DNA of 64,000 nucleotides from Gonatopus flavifemur (taxonomy: Eukaryota; Arthropoda; Insecta; Hymenoptera; Dryinidae): positions 68,564,001 to 68,628,000 of the forward strand of contig JAFFJZ010000001.1 in NCBI GenBank assembly GCA_018340375.1, given 5' to 3'. A model generated the notes under the pieces. It was not told the DNA's origin. It did not search any database and saw only the letters and a program-made list of their open reading frames with translations. Positions 50,111-59,814 of the stretch are shown here, piece by piece; the stretch's first letter is position 1; every line of letters starts with the position of its first letter. The position numbers were made by a program, and so were the translations under genes.

Positions 50111-51424
50111 AATTCTGTATGAATTTTTCATGCATAATAGAGCATAATCGAGCGTGGTTAGTCCTGATTACGTGGGTACAAAATTGAGGCCTGATCACGC
50201 CCGATCACGCTTGATGAACAAGGCCTGATCAGGCCTGAGCAAGCGTGGAGGATCTTTCCATGGAAACTAAACTAGAACTTATTCTAAAATCATTCTCTTT
50301 GAATTTCTCAAGAGTATGAAATTCAATTCTCATCGTATGTTCAAAAATTTTGATTGATTAGGAGATTCTTAGTCAAAAATTCAAATTAGGAGTACAAAGC
50401 ATATTTAAATGTTAGTAAATTTCTTACAATAAATATACTAGAGTGTCTGTTGAAACGAAAAATACATATTATTCCGGAGAAACGCTTACCAACGATCACC
50501 AGTGATTTATATACGTCATGTCTGGTAGATGGGGATAAATGTATGTCATTTAAAATTGCAAGACTATGGCGATGATGGATACTTTTCAACAACATGTTTG
50601 AATGAAATGCAAATGTCCATTGCATTTAATTTTCTACATAAAACGTGTATAAATTCAATACAAATTGTATAGAATCCTTCCACATCATTTGTGTTCGAAG
50701 CTTATATTATAATCAGTCATAATAAGCATTGAAAATTTTTCGAGGTCAAATTGTGAGACTTAATTTAAGAAATTCAGGCTTGTGAGAACAATATTGGATC
50801 ACAAATGTGAATACACTTAACATTTGTCTAAACGATTCAATATACAAAATATACAAAAAAATACGATACGCTTCAAGTTGGTTTTAGTGAAACAGATCGA
50901 TCATTTAAAAGCCTCTTTACATCCAGCTTAACGTAACTTTGTTGAACGTGAAATTCTGAACAGGCAAAATTTTACGTTTCATTGAAATTATGACACATAT
51001 TGGATGAAAAAAAATTCCATCAAGACTCTATAAATCTCTCTCTGAAGTTCCTGTACAAGATTTCAATAGGACTACAATATAATCCAGATGAGAGTGCTAT
51101 AAAATCACGAAAAATGTGGGAACCGTACCATGATGCAATAAAGAGCGAACCCAAAGACAAACACCGATAGTTATCTTTTGGAAAGTTTTACAAGGGATAT
51201 GATATACTACAGAGCCGAATTGACAAGCAGGGAAAGTGAACAGTTGACCCACAATCCCTCAATATTTCCTCTTTTATTCCTGTTTTTATAAGAGTCATAA
51301 TTTGGAATACAACCTGAAAGTCTCTATTGAAATTTTGCTGCTAGCCCCCCGGTATCTTTATTCCTATATTTGATGATATACCGAGAGTAACAAGAATGTT
51401 TTTCATAGTTTCATCAACTGATTA

Positions 51425-51961
51425 GTGTTCAAACATATTTCTCATGAAGTACATGTATTACTCACCGATCTCTGGTATGTTCCTGTCATAATCTCCCTCG
51501 GCGTGGAACTGAAAACAAAAAAAGTGAAAATTATCGTCATTTTTCGTCATATTTCAGAACATGACAGAATAGATATAATAATAAGATTTGATTGTGAGAA
51601 ATTCGTTGTTTCTACTCTTCGTAATGATAAGAGCGATGCTTTAGACAAGTACGCTCTTGGGAGGTCTCATCATTGGTTCCTCTCAAAAGAAAATGAGAAG
51701 TTGCTTGAGAAGGAAGAGGAAAATGAAGACATACGGATTTCATTTATATTTTCCTCCCGCACATACGCACGGATGAATTCCCGCATCCATCTTTTTGTCA
51801 CCCTCTTTACCTATCGACGTTTAGAAGTAATGTACCGTGAAATATTATTCTTCGCTCATGAAGCAATATTTTCTTCAATAGAGGATGACAGAATATTTCC
51901 CAAAGTTCATTATTTTCTAAATTCATGTGGAATCATGATAATAAAAAGTGTCCAATATTGA
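51425..51961 (+). CDS. Unassigned 178-codon open frame
   Basis: The predicted product has a charged stretch (KENEKLLEKEEENED) at about residues 90-104 and no domain I recognise. No TIRs or related copies are nearby. It may be an exon of an unknown gene, but a chance frame is equally plausible. Confidence 0.14.
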   Translation: MFKHISHEVHVLLTDLWYVPVIISLGVELKTKKVKIIVIFRHISEHDRIDIIIRFDCEKFVVSTLRNDKSDALDKYALGRSHHWFLSKENEKLLEKEEENEDIRISFIFSSRTYARMNSRIHLFVTLFTYRRLEVMYREILFFAHEAIFSSIEDDRIFPKVHYFLNSCGIMIIKSVQY

Positions 51962-53213
51962 CGTCGATCTTTGAACTGGGTCAAAAACATACATTTTCCT
52001 CAATTCGATCAAGCTTTATGAACAGGTTTCTCATCTGGACACTGTTGTTAACGATAGGTCAGGTCATCATCACGTTGTTGAATTTCATACATTCCATCGA
52101 AGCTGCTTATATCGATTCTGAGAATAATTTCACACTAGCAAATCACAACGTGTGCTCCCAAATACTTGAAGTTATCTCCTCCTCCTCCTCTTCCTTGATA
52201 ATTGGTTACTCGCATAGCTTAGTTAGTAATTTCATGGATCCTGTCTGATTTGAAGGTATTTACGAATTTAGCTCCAACAAATTATTGTCTCTTCATCTGT
52301 TTCAATTGGCTTCAATCGAATTTGCGTTAGAATCGAGATGATTCCAACTCTGAATTTATTTTAAATATATAAAAATCAAATTCACAATTTTATGAAAATT
52401 CAGGATTTGGTACGTCATTTGTAAACACTGTCAGGATCCACGACATCGGGAAAAATGATTGAAACGATATTGAGATTTCCGATGAGTCATCAACACTTTC
52501 GGGTAAGTATCGAGAGAATGGACACTGCAGGGAGGAAAGTAAGGGTCAGAAAAAGGGGATGATTGAAAGTGGAAAGAATGTTTGTTCGAAAACAGAGAAG
52601 AAGGTCCTAGATGAATTCTCAGACCATCGATCAGTTCGGGGTCTCATAACAATGGGAAAGTGCAGATCCAAGCGAGGCATTCAATGTACCAAAGTCGGGA
52701 TCATAAATCATCCATTACCGAAATGACCAACCCAGGGTGAAAAACAGTTTCGTTCCTTGTTCTATTCCTCTTCCTCGGATTCTCGGTTTGTTTAGTTGGA
52801 TATTAATAATTCGTATGACGGAATTTAGAATTCCTTCGTTCGTTTTTCTTTGTTATATTAAACCTCATTCTGATAGTTCAGAAGACCGAATAATTGTAAG
52901 TATTTTTCAATGAGATGAGCTGTGCATTAATTGCAAATCAATTCACCCTGTCCACATCGATTCTCGTCTGGGAGTATGAAAGTTGAAAAAGAGTCAACGA
53001 GAGATGAACATGATGGGAAATAATTCATCGAGCAAAAATGCGATGAACTCTGTTCGGCAAACAAATTATATACGAGTTAATCTATTTATCCGTAAGACAT
53101 GGAAAGCTCGTTGAACACTGTATTATCCTTACCGATGTTATCGGAACGAAGAAATTTAAACCTTTTGTTTGCAATTACACGCACATACGTATCATCCGAT
53201 ATGAAAAGGATTT

Positions 53214-53228
53214 TATATATATATATAT
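53214..53228. repeat. (TA)n microsatellite
   Basis: About seven TA dinucleotides. Confidence 0.9.
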
Positions 53229-55274
53229 GCGTATATCGCTAATGTACACAGTACACGTATATCTGCTATTGGATTTGGCTTGGATTACCAGCCCATTGAA
53301 CTGAATTCCATGAGCACTGTTTTCGTACCTTGACAAGTAAAAAACGTCCAATTGGAAACCATCATCCTCTCTAATGAATTTATGTTTCTTTTTTTTTCCT
53401 TCCTTTTTTTTTCGATCCCATCGGGAACAGAAAAAATACTCCATTATGCTCGCTGGCAGATTATTCATTGTTCGAGTGATAATAACAGTGCGTGAAGTTT
53501 TCCATTCTGAAACGTGTTACGTTATTTCTTTTTCGCCATTTTTTCAAGGAGAGAAAGGAACAGATCGTTCCATGGAATGGTGTCTGAACGATTATATCGT
53601 TTGTCAAAATACGAATAAAAATTTTATTTACGATTCTCAAACACACATAGTATATCGTTTAAATCACAAAAAGTTTTTTTATGTACAAGAAGGTAACATA
53701 CTGACATACGAAAAATCAGCATATGGCTTTCTCGTTTGTTTACAATTTTAGGCGGAAACAACGGATGGTGTATTGGAGAAGTTTTTATGACCGTTCGGAA
53801 TTCATAACTTTGTTCAATCTAGCGTCGTCATTATTGCAAAAATTCCAAGAATTACTCGATAAATAAATTCTGAACGATTCATTCGATTTTCCCCAATCCC
53901 TATTCTTTCATTCCTATAAAGTGATAAAACTAGATTTAGAATATCCATAAAATGTATTTCTGGGTGGAAATATTGAAAACATTAAACAATACAAAATACG
54001 ATAGATATTGAATGGGATTTCTTTATTTCTTCCACAAATTCGATTGATTCCACGCCGGAACAAATATTCTGCTTATTTCTTTTCAGTCGGATAAATGAGA
54101 TGAACGTTTTTAATCAAATAAAAATTCAACAATATCAAAATTCTTTCCCAGCTATAGATGCTCATTTAGCATTAACTGATATATTTTCAAAAATATCTCA
54201 ATTTCATGGAAAATTGTATAATGGAACAAAATTCAGATGAGAATGAACGATATCGATTTTTATATATATGCGAATTTAAACTCTCAATGCTGAACACAAT
54301 TCGTAATAGTTCGAATTTCATTGGTGTATATAAATTGAGCAATTGTTATCATGAGAAAATATAAACTCTTCATATCCACTCTTTTACCTTCTTCGTCGAC
54401 ACACACACACAGATTTTTTTTTGAACAAAGTCGAAAGACGATGATTATCATATTGAAGTTTAATCGACGTGGCGTGACCTAAACACCACAACCCCTGTGA
54501 CAACATTTCCACCTCTGTTATTCTCAAACTTTGATAATAGAGTTGTCTATTCGCATGTCTCTAGCAAATTGAGTTAATCTTAATAATTGATGAAGGAAAT
54601 GATTACAATTATTCGTATTCGAAAGACAAAATTTTCTTCTTAACTTTCATCTAATTTCAACGATCACATTTAATTTGAAATAGTAGCGGTATTACAGATG
54701 CGGAATATATTAGAATCATGTCACTTCGCTTATTGGATAGAGAGCTGTCCATTCACATTTTGCATAAAATTACCGTATCAAACGAATACTTGAAAAATGA
54801 TTGGATTTATCAATGTTATTTTGGTTGAATGTTTACTTTAAGGAATGGTGAAAGTAAGGCAAGTATAAACATTCGTTCAATTATGCGGTCAGTTACGCGC
54901 CACTTACGGAAATGGATGAAGCTTTTTATCGAAGAAAATGGTGAAGTAAAACAGCAGAATGAGAAATCGCTTGAATTCCTCCTTGAGACGAAAAGTTTTG
55001 TGTGAAGGAAGAACAGGAGGCAACTTCAACTTCTGTAAAAATATAACGAGGATTTCTCGAAGAGAACTTGCTGGTGAGTACCTTGGAGGGCTCCGGAGAA
55101 TCGATAATACTTGTCCCTTTTGTCCTCCTCTGTCACTTGTCATATTCATGGGAAAGGATCAAATGAGTTCTACTCTTTCTTTAAAATTCTGAAAGCAGAG
55201 AATTTGATTCCTTTTGGAGTTTGCATCCAACGCTTAGGTATACAACATTGAACACAACTCAATTTAAAATTTAC

Positions 55275-55872
55275 CCCAGCCAACAAACTCAAGGCAGCGC
55301 TTCTGGCAGTGGTGCTACCATTCACTTATACAGTTAAAAATCTTCAATACATATATGGCTTCATTTATGTATGGAAATAGGAGCGACTTGGTAGTATTTT
55401 TACTAGGATCACTACTTGGTAGCGCTTTCTGATAATACTAGTAGCGCTGAGGTACACTGTTAGAAAAATTCTTAAATCTAATACGAAATTCTTTATGAAA
55501 TACCATATTTTCATATTGAATTCAATAATAGTTCTTAAATTTAATATTGATGATGAAATTTCACAAGTATATTATTAAAATTAAGAACAAAATTATCAAC
55601 ATTGAGAAAAAAATTCTTAACATGAAGAATTATATTATTGAATTCAATATTTTATTATGAAATTTAATAAAATGATTATGTAAAAAACTCCATAACATTT
55701 TCATGGAGTTTCAGGCAGATGTTTCGAACAGTGTAGTGCTACATTATAAATTGAATCATATATATGTTATGGTAGCATGCAGTCTCACGTCAATCGGAAA
55801 GCTAGACTACGTTGCTACCACTAGCACTGCTAGTAACGGAAACGTGAATTTGGAAGCACTTTGCTGGCTGGG
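55275..55872. mobile_element. Element K (GGTAGCGCT words) with nested element
   Basis: 598 bp starting CCCAGCCAACAAACTC and ending GCACTTTGCTGGCTGGG, with AC on both sides (55273-55274 and 55873-55874). Outside the nested insert it consists of GGTAGCGCTTCT, AGTAGCGCTG, GGTGCTACC and complements. Non-coding. Confidence 0.87.
55455..55733. mobile_element. CACTG-class MITE nested in K
   Basis: 279 bp starting CACTGTTAGAAAAATTCTTA and ending GTTTCGAACAGTG, flanked by TA (55453-55454 and 55734-55735). The interior repeats AATTCTTAAATT and AATATTGAATTCAATA in both orientations. The terminus matches family A (CACTGTT). Confidence 0.85.
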
Positions 55873-55874
55873 AC

Positions 55875-56415
55875 TGATCTGAAACCATGGTTGTTATAAA
55901 TCCAAAATAAAAAAATTCTTTGACCGCGTGGGATTGATATCGTCGTTGTTTCGTCTATAAAAAAAACGAACGTAAGTACAATAATGAATTCCCGAAAGTG
56001 AGGAAACCTAACAACCCGTACAGCACGTAATGTGTCAAACATATGTTCGGCATGTGAAAAATGCATAATCTCATGAAAAACGGAATATTCTAAACAACAT
56101 TATTAAAAATGATATATTATTGATAAGATAAGAACATACAAATGCTCTTGTCTTTCCTGGATGATGTTCAAACAACGTTTGTTATTGGAAACAATGGAAT
56201 ACCTTCAGTATTGTCATCAATTTCGATGACTTCTGAAAACGCGATCTTGGACTCATTACCTGCCCAGAGTAACCTGTCAAGGAACAGCAGATACCAATGA
56301 AATGGATGAAGAAGAAATGCTGTATGCACCCGGCATTAGAGATTAGGGATAATTTTTATTTTTGAATGGTTCTTATTCAATATACTGAGTAACAAAATTC
56401 AGAGTGGAAAAAGTC
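55875..56415. other. Interval with no recognised gene
   Basis: Unique sequence between K and the mariner. Nothing recognised. Confidence 0.5.
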
Positions 56416-56443
56416 TTGGGTTGGAAACTAAGTAATTGCGGAT
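56416..56443. repeat. Left TIR of the mariner
   Basis: Transposase-binding terminus. TTGGGTTGGAAACTAAGTAA and following bases pair with 57641-57668, with three mismatches. Confidence 0.9.
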
Positions 56444-56489
56444 TTTTGTTGGAAAATCAAAGACACTTTTTTCATGGAACTAAATAACT

Positions 56490-57518
56490 TTATTCTGTAA
56501 TGTATTGCCTATTTTGATCAATGACCTTTTGCCATCTTTCAGGCAGCATCATAATCCCACGTTCATAAAACTTCTGGTTTTTATTAGCAAAAAACTGAAT
56601 CAGGTACGATTTGACATCATCATCATTACTGAAATTTTTACCATTCAAGGAGTTTTGGAAAGATCGAAACAAAAAGTAATCAGATGGTGCAGGGTCAGGA
56701 CTATATGGTGGATGTGGCAAAACATCCCAACCAAGCTCCAATACTTTTTGCCGAGTGACCAAAGATGTGTGTGGCCTTGCATCGTCATGATGGAATACAA
56801 CACCTTTTCGATTTGTCAATTCGGGCCGCTTTTCTTCAACTGCATTGTTTAATTTCGTTAGTTGTTCAATGTAGACATCAGAATTGATCGTTCGGTTGGG
56901 TGGTAAGAGTTCAAAGTAGACAATTCCTTTGTAATCCCACCAAACTGATAACAAAACATTCTTTTGATGAATATCAGCTTTTGGTGTTGTTCGAGTTAGT
57001 TCACCTGGCCTGCTCCACGATCTTTTCCGCTTGATATTGTTGTACACAACCCATTTTTCATCGACAGTTATCAGTCGTTTTGAGAATGGATCATTTTCAT
57101 TACGTTTCTTTAGCAAATCGCAGATGTTAATGCGTCGCGTTAAATGCGTTTCTTTAAGTTCGTGAGGAACCCATGTATCGAGTTCTTGAACATAGCCAAG
57201 TTGTTTTAAGTGATTTTCAGTGCATGTATGTGATACATGAAGTTTCTCTGCGATCTCACGTGTTGTACTGTGACGATCCGAATCGATTATTGCTTTGATT
57301 AGGGCGTCATCAACGTCAACTGGACGACCAGAGCGTTTTTCGTCTTTGAGTGAAAAATCACCAGAACGAAATTTGGCAAACCAATTTTGACACTGCCGTT
57401 CTTTTGAGGCTTCGTCACCATAAACAGCACATAACTTTTCATGAGCTTGCGATGTGTTTTTCCCTTTGCGGAAATAAAAAAGCAAAATATGACGAAAATG
57501 TTCCTTTTGATTTTCCAT
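56490..57518 (-). CDS. Mariner transposase, uninterrupted
   Basis: 342 residues, the normal length for mariner transposases, which bind the element ends, excise it and reinsert it at TA. The N-terminal half has the helix-turn-helix DNA-binding region with QNWFAKFRSGDFSLKDE and the GRP motif at 64-66. The WVPHEL linker motif is at 116-121. The catalytic triad is complete: Asp153 (TVDEKW), Asp245 (FHHDDARPH) and Asp280 (APSDYFLF), with exactly 34 residues between the last two, which is the D,D34D signature. One oddity is YSPDPAPSDY at 272-281, where most mariners have YSPDLAPSDY, so Leu is replaced by Pro at 276 next to the active site. No frameshift or stop was seen. Whether it is active cannot be told from sequence. 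Confidence 0.95.
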   Translation of the reverse strand: MENQKEHFRHILLFYFRKGKNTSQAHEKLCAVYGDEASKERQCQNWFAKFRSGDFSLKDEKRSGRPVDVDDALIKAIIDSDRHSTTREIAEKLHVSHTCTENHLKQLGYVQELDTWVPHELKETHLTRRINICDLLKKRNENDPFSKRLITVDEKWVVYNNIKRKRSWSRPGELTRTTPKADIHQKNVLLSVWWDYKGIVYFELLPPNRTINSDVYIEQLTKLNNAVEEKRPELTNRKGVVFHHDDARPHTSLVTRQKVLELGWDVLPHPPYSPDPAPSDYFLFRSFQNSLNGKNFSNDDDVKSYLIQFFANKNQKFYERGIMMLPERWQKVIDQNRQYITE

Positions 57519-57640
57519 TTTTCAACGAACGCCAAACGAAAACTACGCAAACGACCAAAAAACTGTTGTTACTGATTGACAGCTGAATTTTTACTACGTC
57601 TGCAAACCTAAAAATTCAACTGACACCATCTATGAGTGAA

Positions 57641-57668
57641 ATCCGCAATTACTTAGTTGCCAACCTGA
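57641..57668. repeat. Right TIR of the mariner
   Basis: AAATCCGCAATTACTTAGTT and following bases form the complement of the left terminus. The outer end reads CCAACCTGA and then TA. Confidence 0.9.
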
Positions 57669-57670
57669 TA

Positions 57671-58977
57671 CGTTCTTCTTCAAAATGATGCCATTTAGTG
57701 AGAAATTCATATTTTTCAAAACCACCACATATTCCTTCAGCTCTTAGACAATGGAAATTTATAATTTTTCCAGTTTATTGCTCTGGTTCAATCATGCATT
57801 GAGTTATCGCTCCAACCACACGATTTTTTAGCGCAGATTCAAGAGATATTTGGAACCTTTACAAGCCTCCAAACTCGCGACTTTGTGTCTTTTCATCATT
57901 TTAGATGTACTTTTCAATCATCAGTTCTCTCTGCTATCGTAAATTGACGATGAATAAGGAAATGATACAGACTTCACATGAGAATTAACTGAAGCATAAG
58001 CAGAATAGGTAGAACCTACCATGTTGTCTCTGAGCATTCTGTTTATACTTATGTTTTCACTAATTTGAAGTCTATGCTGAAACTTTCACCTTGACGATCC
58101 CTATCCTTCAGAACACTGAGATGTTAGTGATAATGACTTAATGTGACTTCATCTTACTTCAAAAATTGACGAAAATTCAGTCTCTTCTATTGTGTCAGCA
58201 TTTGTTTCTAGCGCCAACTTTTAACTGAAATGGAGCGAGTTTTTACTGCATCTTAAAATGAGCTGATATTAGGGATGAATGTAAGTTTTATCTTCCACTG
58301 TGTAATCTCAGTAGAGAAGTGGTGGCAAAACCTATTCCGTTTCACGTGAACAGTCCTTTTTAGAGAACTTCCAGGCGGTCTTCTGAAGGTTAAACCAAAA
58401 CTATGTTTGTATGCAAAACCATTGTGTTGTACCAACTGCTCGTAAATTCATAATCGTCCCGTTCAAATACTCTAAATTGCCCACGTTCTTGTGTATTCGT
58501 GTACACATAAGAATTACTTCAACATCATTCGAAACGTACCACTAAGTTTCGCTCGAGGACATCCCGTGATGAGCATTTGAGAAAATAATAGAACATAAAG
58601 CAATGTACGAAATATGAAAATTCAAAATGCATTAATTTGTCCTAAAATCATTGAGCAGGGTGAAATGGCACAAGAGCTCCTCGAATCTTCTATGAGTATG
58701 TAGGAAATATGTAAATGAGACTATTTTGGCTAAATTCGTTGAGATATTCTGTGGAGGTGCATATCGCGTTATTATTCGGAAGAATCTCATTTGGAGATTT
58801 CAAGCATATTCGTGAGTTCTTCCAAACACGTTCTCAGCATTTTTAACCTTTTGTATTGCTTGGGAAGTCAGAAAAAGATACTCAAGAACCGCACAAGGTC
58901 CAATTTCACTATCTCCGTGTACACTGATCTGTAGCAACTATTGTAAATTTACATAGGTTGGAATCATCTATAACAAG
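57671..58977. other. Interval with no recognised gene
   Basis: Unique AT-rich sequence. A CTCCGTGTA motif near 58914 resembles an N-type right terminus, but no left partner was found. Confidence 0.5.
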
Positions 58978-58979
58978 TA

Positions 58980-59812
58980 ACCATGCAGGTATTGCCAAGA
59001 CTGAAAAAAACCCAAGCTTGTCCCAAGATTGGCACATGTGTCAGAAACAAACCTCTGTGGAGAACAATTGCCCCAATATTGTTCCATGATTGTCCCGTTG
59101 TTCCCAATGGATAGTCAGGCATGGTACATTCGTTAATATTTTTGAAATGGTCCCTACAGTTGGTACAAGCTTGGCACAAGTGTAAAAATCGAGCATTCGT
59201 TGAGAACAATTGTGCCAATATTGCCCACATGAGCGGCACAATGTTCATAAATATTGACTGAACTTTGAATTTACAATGGCTGAAGACTTGGGGATGACCA
59301 TCGGGCCAGGGTTGGCCCGATCTTCCTGTCATAATTAATCCTACACACTAGTTTTACTCACCAAGCTAGATTGTATTGATCTAAGTAAGGATAGAACTTC
59401 ACTTAATGGTAATGGGATACTTTCAAATGTAATCATACACGGGGATCAACTGATTTTGAAGAACTCTCCACAGGATTTTAGGATATTTGGCTCATTTCAT
59501 ACAAGCTTATCCCAGTCTTGGTACATTCTTTCTATCGTTTTAGGATCATTCGTGTACGGTATTCTAAGGGAGAAAGTCGTGCACTGAAATATGAATCAAT
59601 TACTTTTTTATCCATATCTGCGATCAAAGAAGCATTGGTTGATGCTTGGTAAATGAATTGGACCGGGCCTGGCAAAACCACTGGCCCAAGCTTGTCCTGA
59701 TCTTATCATTCCCAAGCCTGGGCCAAGTTTGGTAAATTGTTCAAGACAAGTCTCGGCAGGTCTTGTGCCACGCTTGCTCCGCCATTGGGCGATTGGTCCT
59801 TACATACATGGG
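58980..59812. mobile_element. Family C-like element, copy C3
   Basis: 833 bp with left end ACCATGCAGGTATTGCC (first C changed to A) and right end GGTCCTTACATACATGGG, flanked by TA at 58978-58979 and 59813-59814. TTGGC, CCAAGCTTG and GGGCCAAG words fill both arms. The internal sequence is diverged from C1 and C2, so it may represent a sister family. Confidence 0.75.
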
Positions 59813-59814
59813 TA

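Larger units (their letters stand above)
47790..50263 (+). mobile_element. Family B element, copy B3, interrupted by at least three insertions
   Basis: Segments colinear with B1 appear in order: about 47790-47878 (GGCTTCAATTTTGTA...GTGATCAAG), 48159-48260 (GATCATGCAAAATC..., TGTGTTGATTTTT), 48358-48413, 49398-49455 (GAAATGATTAACAATACATT) and 50111-50263 (TTCTGTATGAATTT...CCATGG). Between them lie an unidentified insert (about 47879-48158), a short insert (about 48261-48357), fold-back L and inverted copy B4. The left end is too diverged to place. The right end is mutated from CACGGG to CATGGA. Confidence 0.8.
50265..55272. other. Interval with no recognised gene
   Basis: Five kb of unique AT-rich sequence. 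It contains the candidate frame at 51425-51961, a TA microsatellite (53214-53228) and a CA run near 54400. No repeats or TIR elements were recognised. Confidence 0.5.
56416..57668 (-). mobile_element. Near-complete mariner, mellifera type
   Basis: 1,253 bp with termini TTGGGTTGGAAACTAAGTAA (56416) and, at 57668 read inward, TCAGGTTGGCAACTAAGTAA. The two inverted repeats extend to about 28 bp and differ at three positions, all in the outer half. TA follows the right end. The left end is preceded by TC, a probable mutation of the TA duplication. The element contains one uninterrupted transposase frame on the minus strand. It is the youngest-looking transposase-bearing element in the window. Confidence 0.93.

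Noticed and set aside
56505..56852. Plus-strand open frame of 115 codons
   Set aside because: It is the antisense shadow of the intact mariner transposase.
57960..58085. Weak inverted similarity around AACTGAAGCATAAGCAGAAT
   Set aside because: Arms match over only about 25 nt with gaps. Not separable from background in AT-rich DNA.
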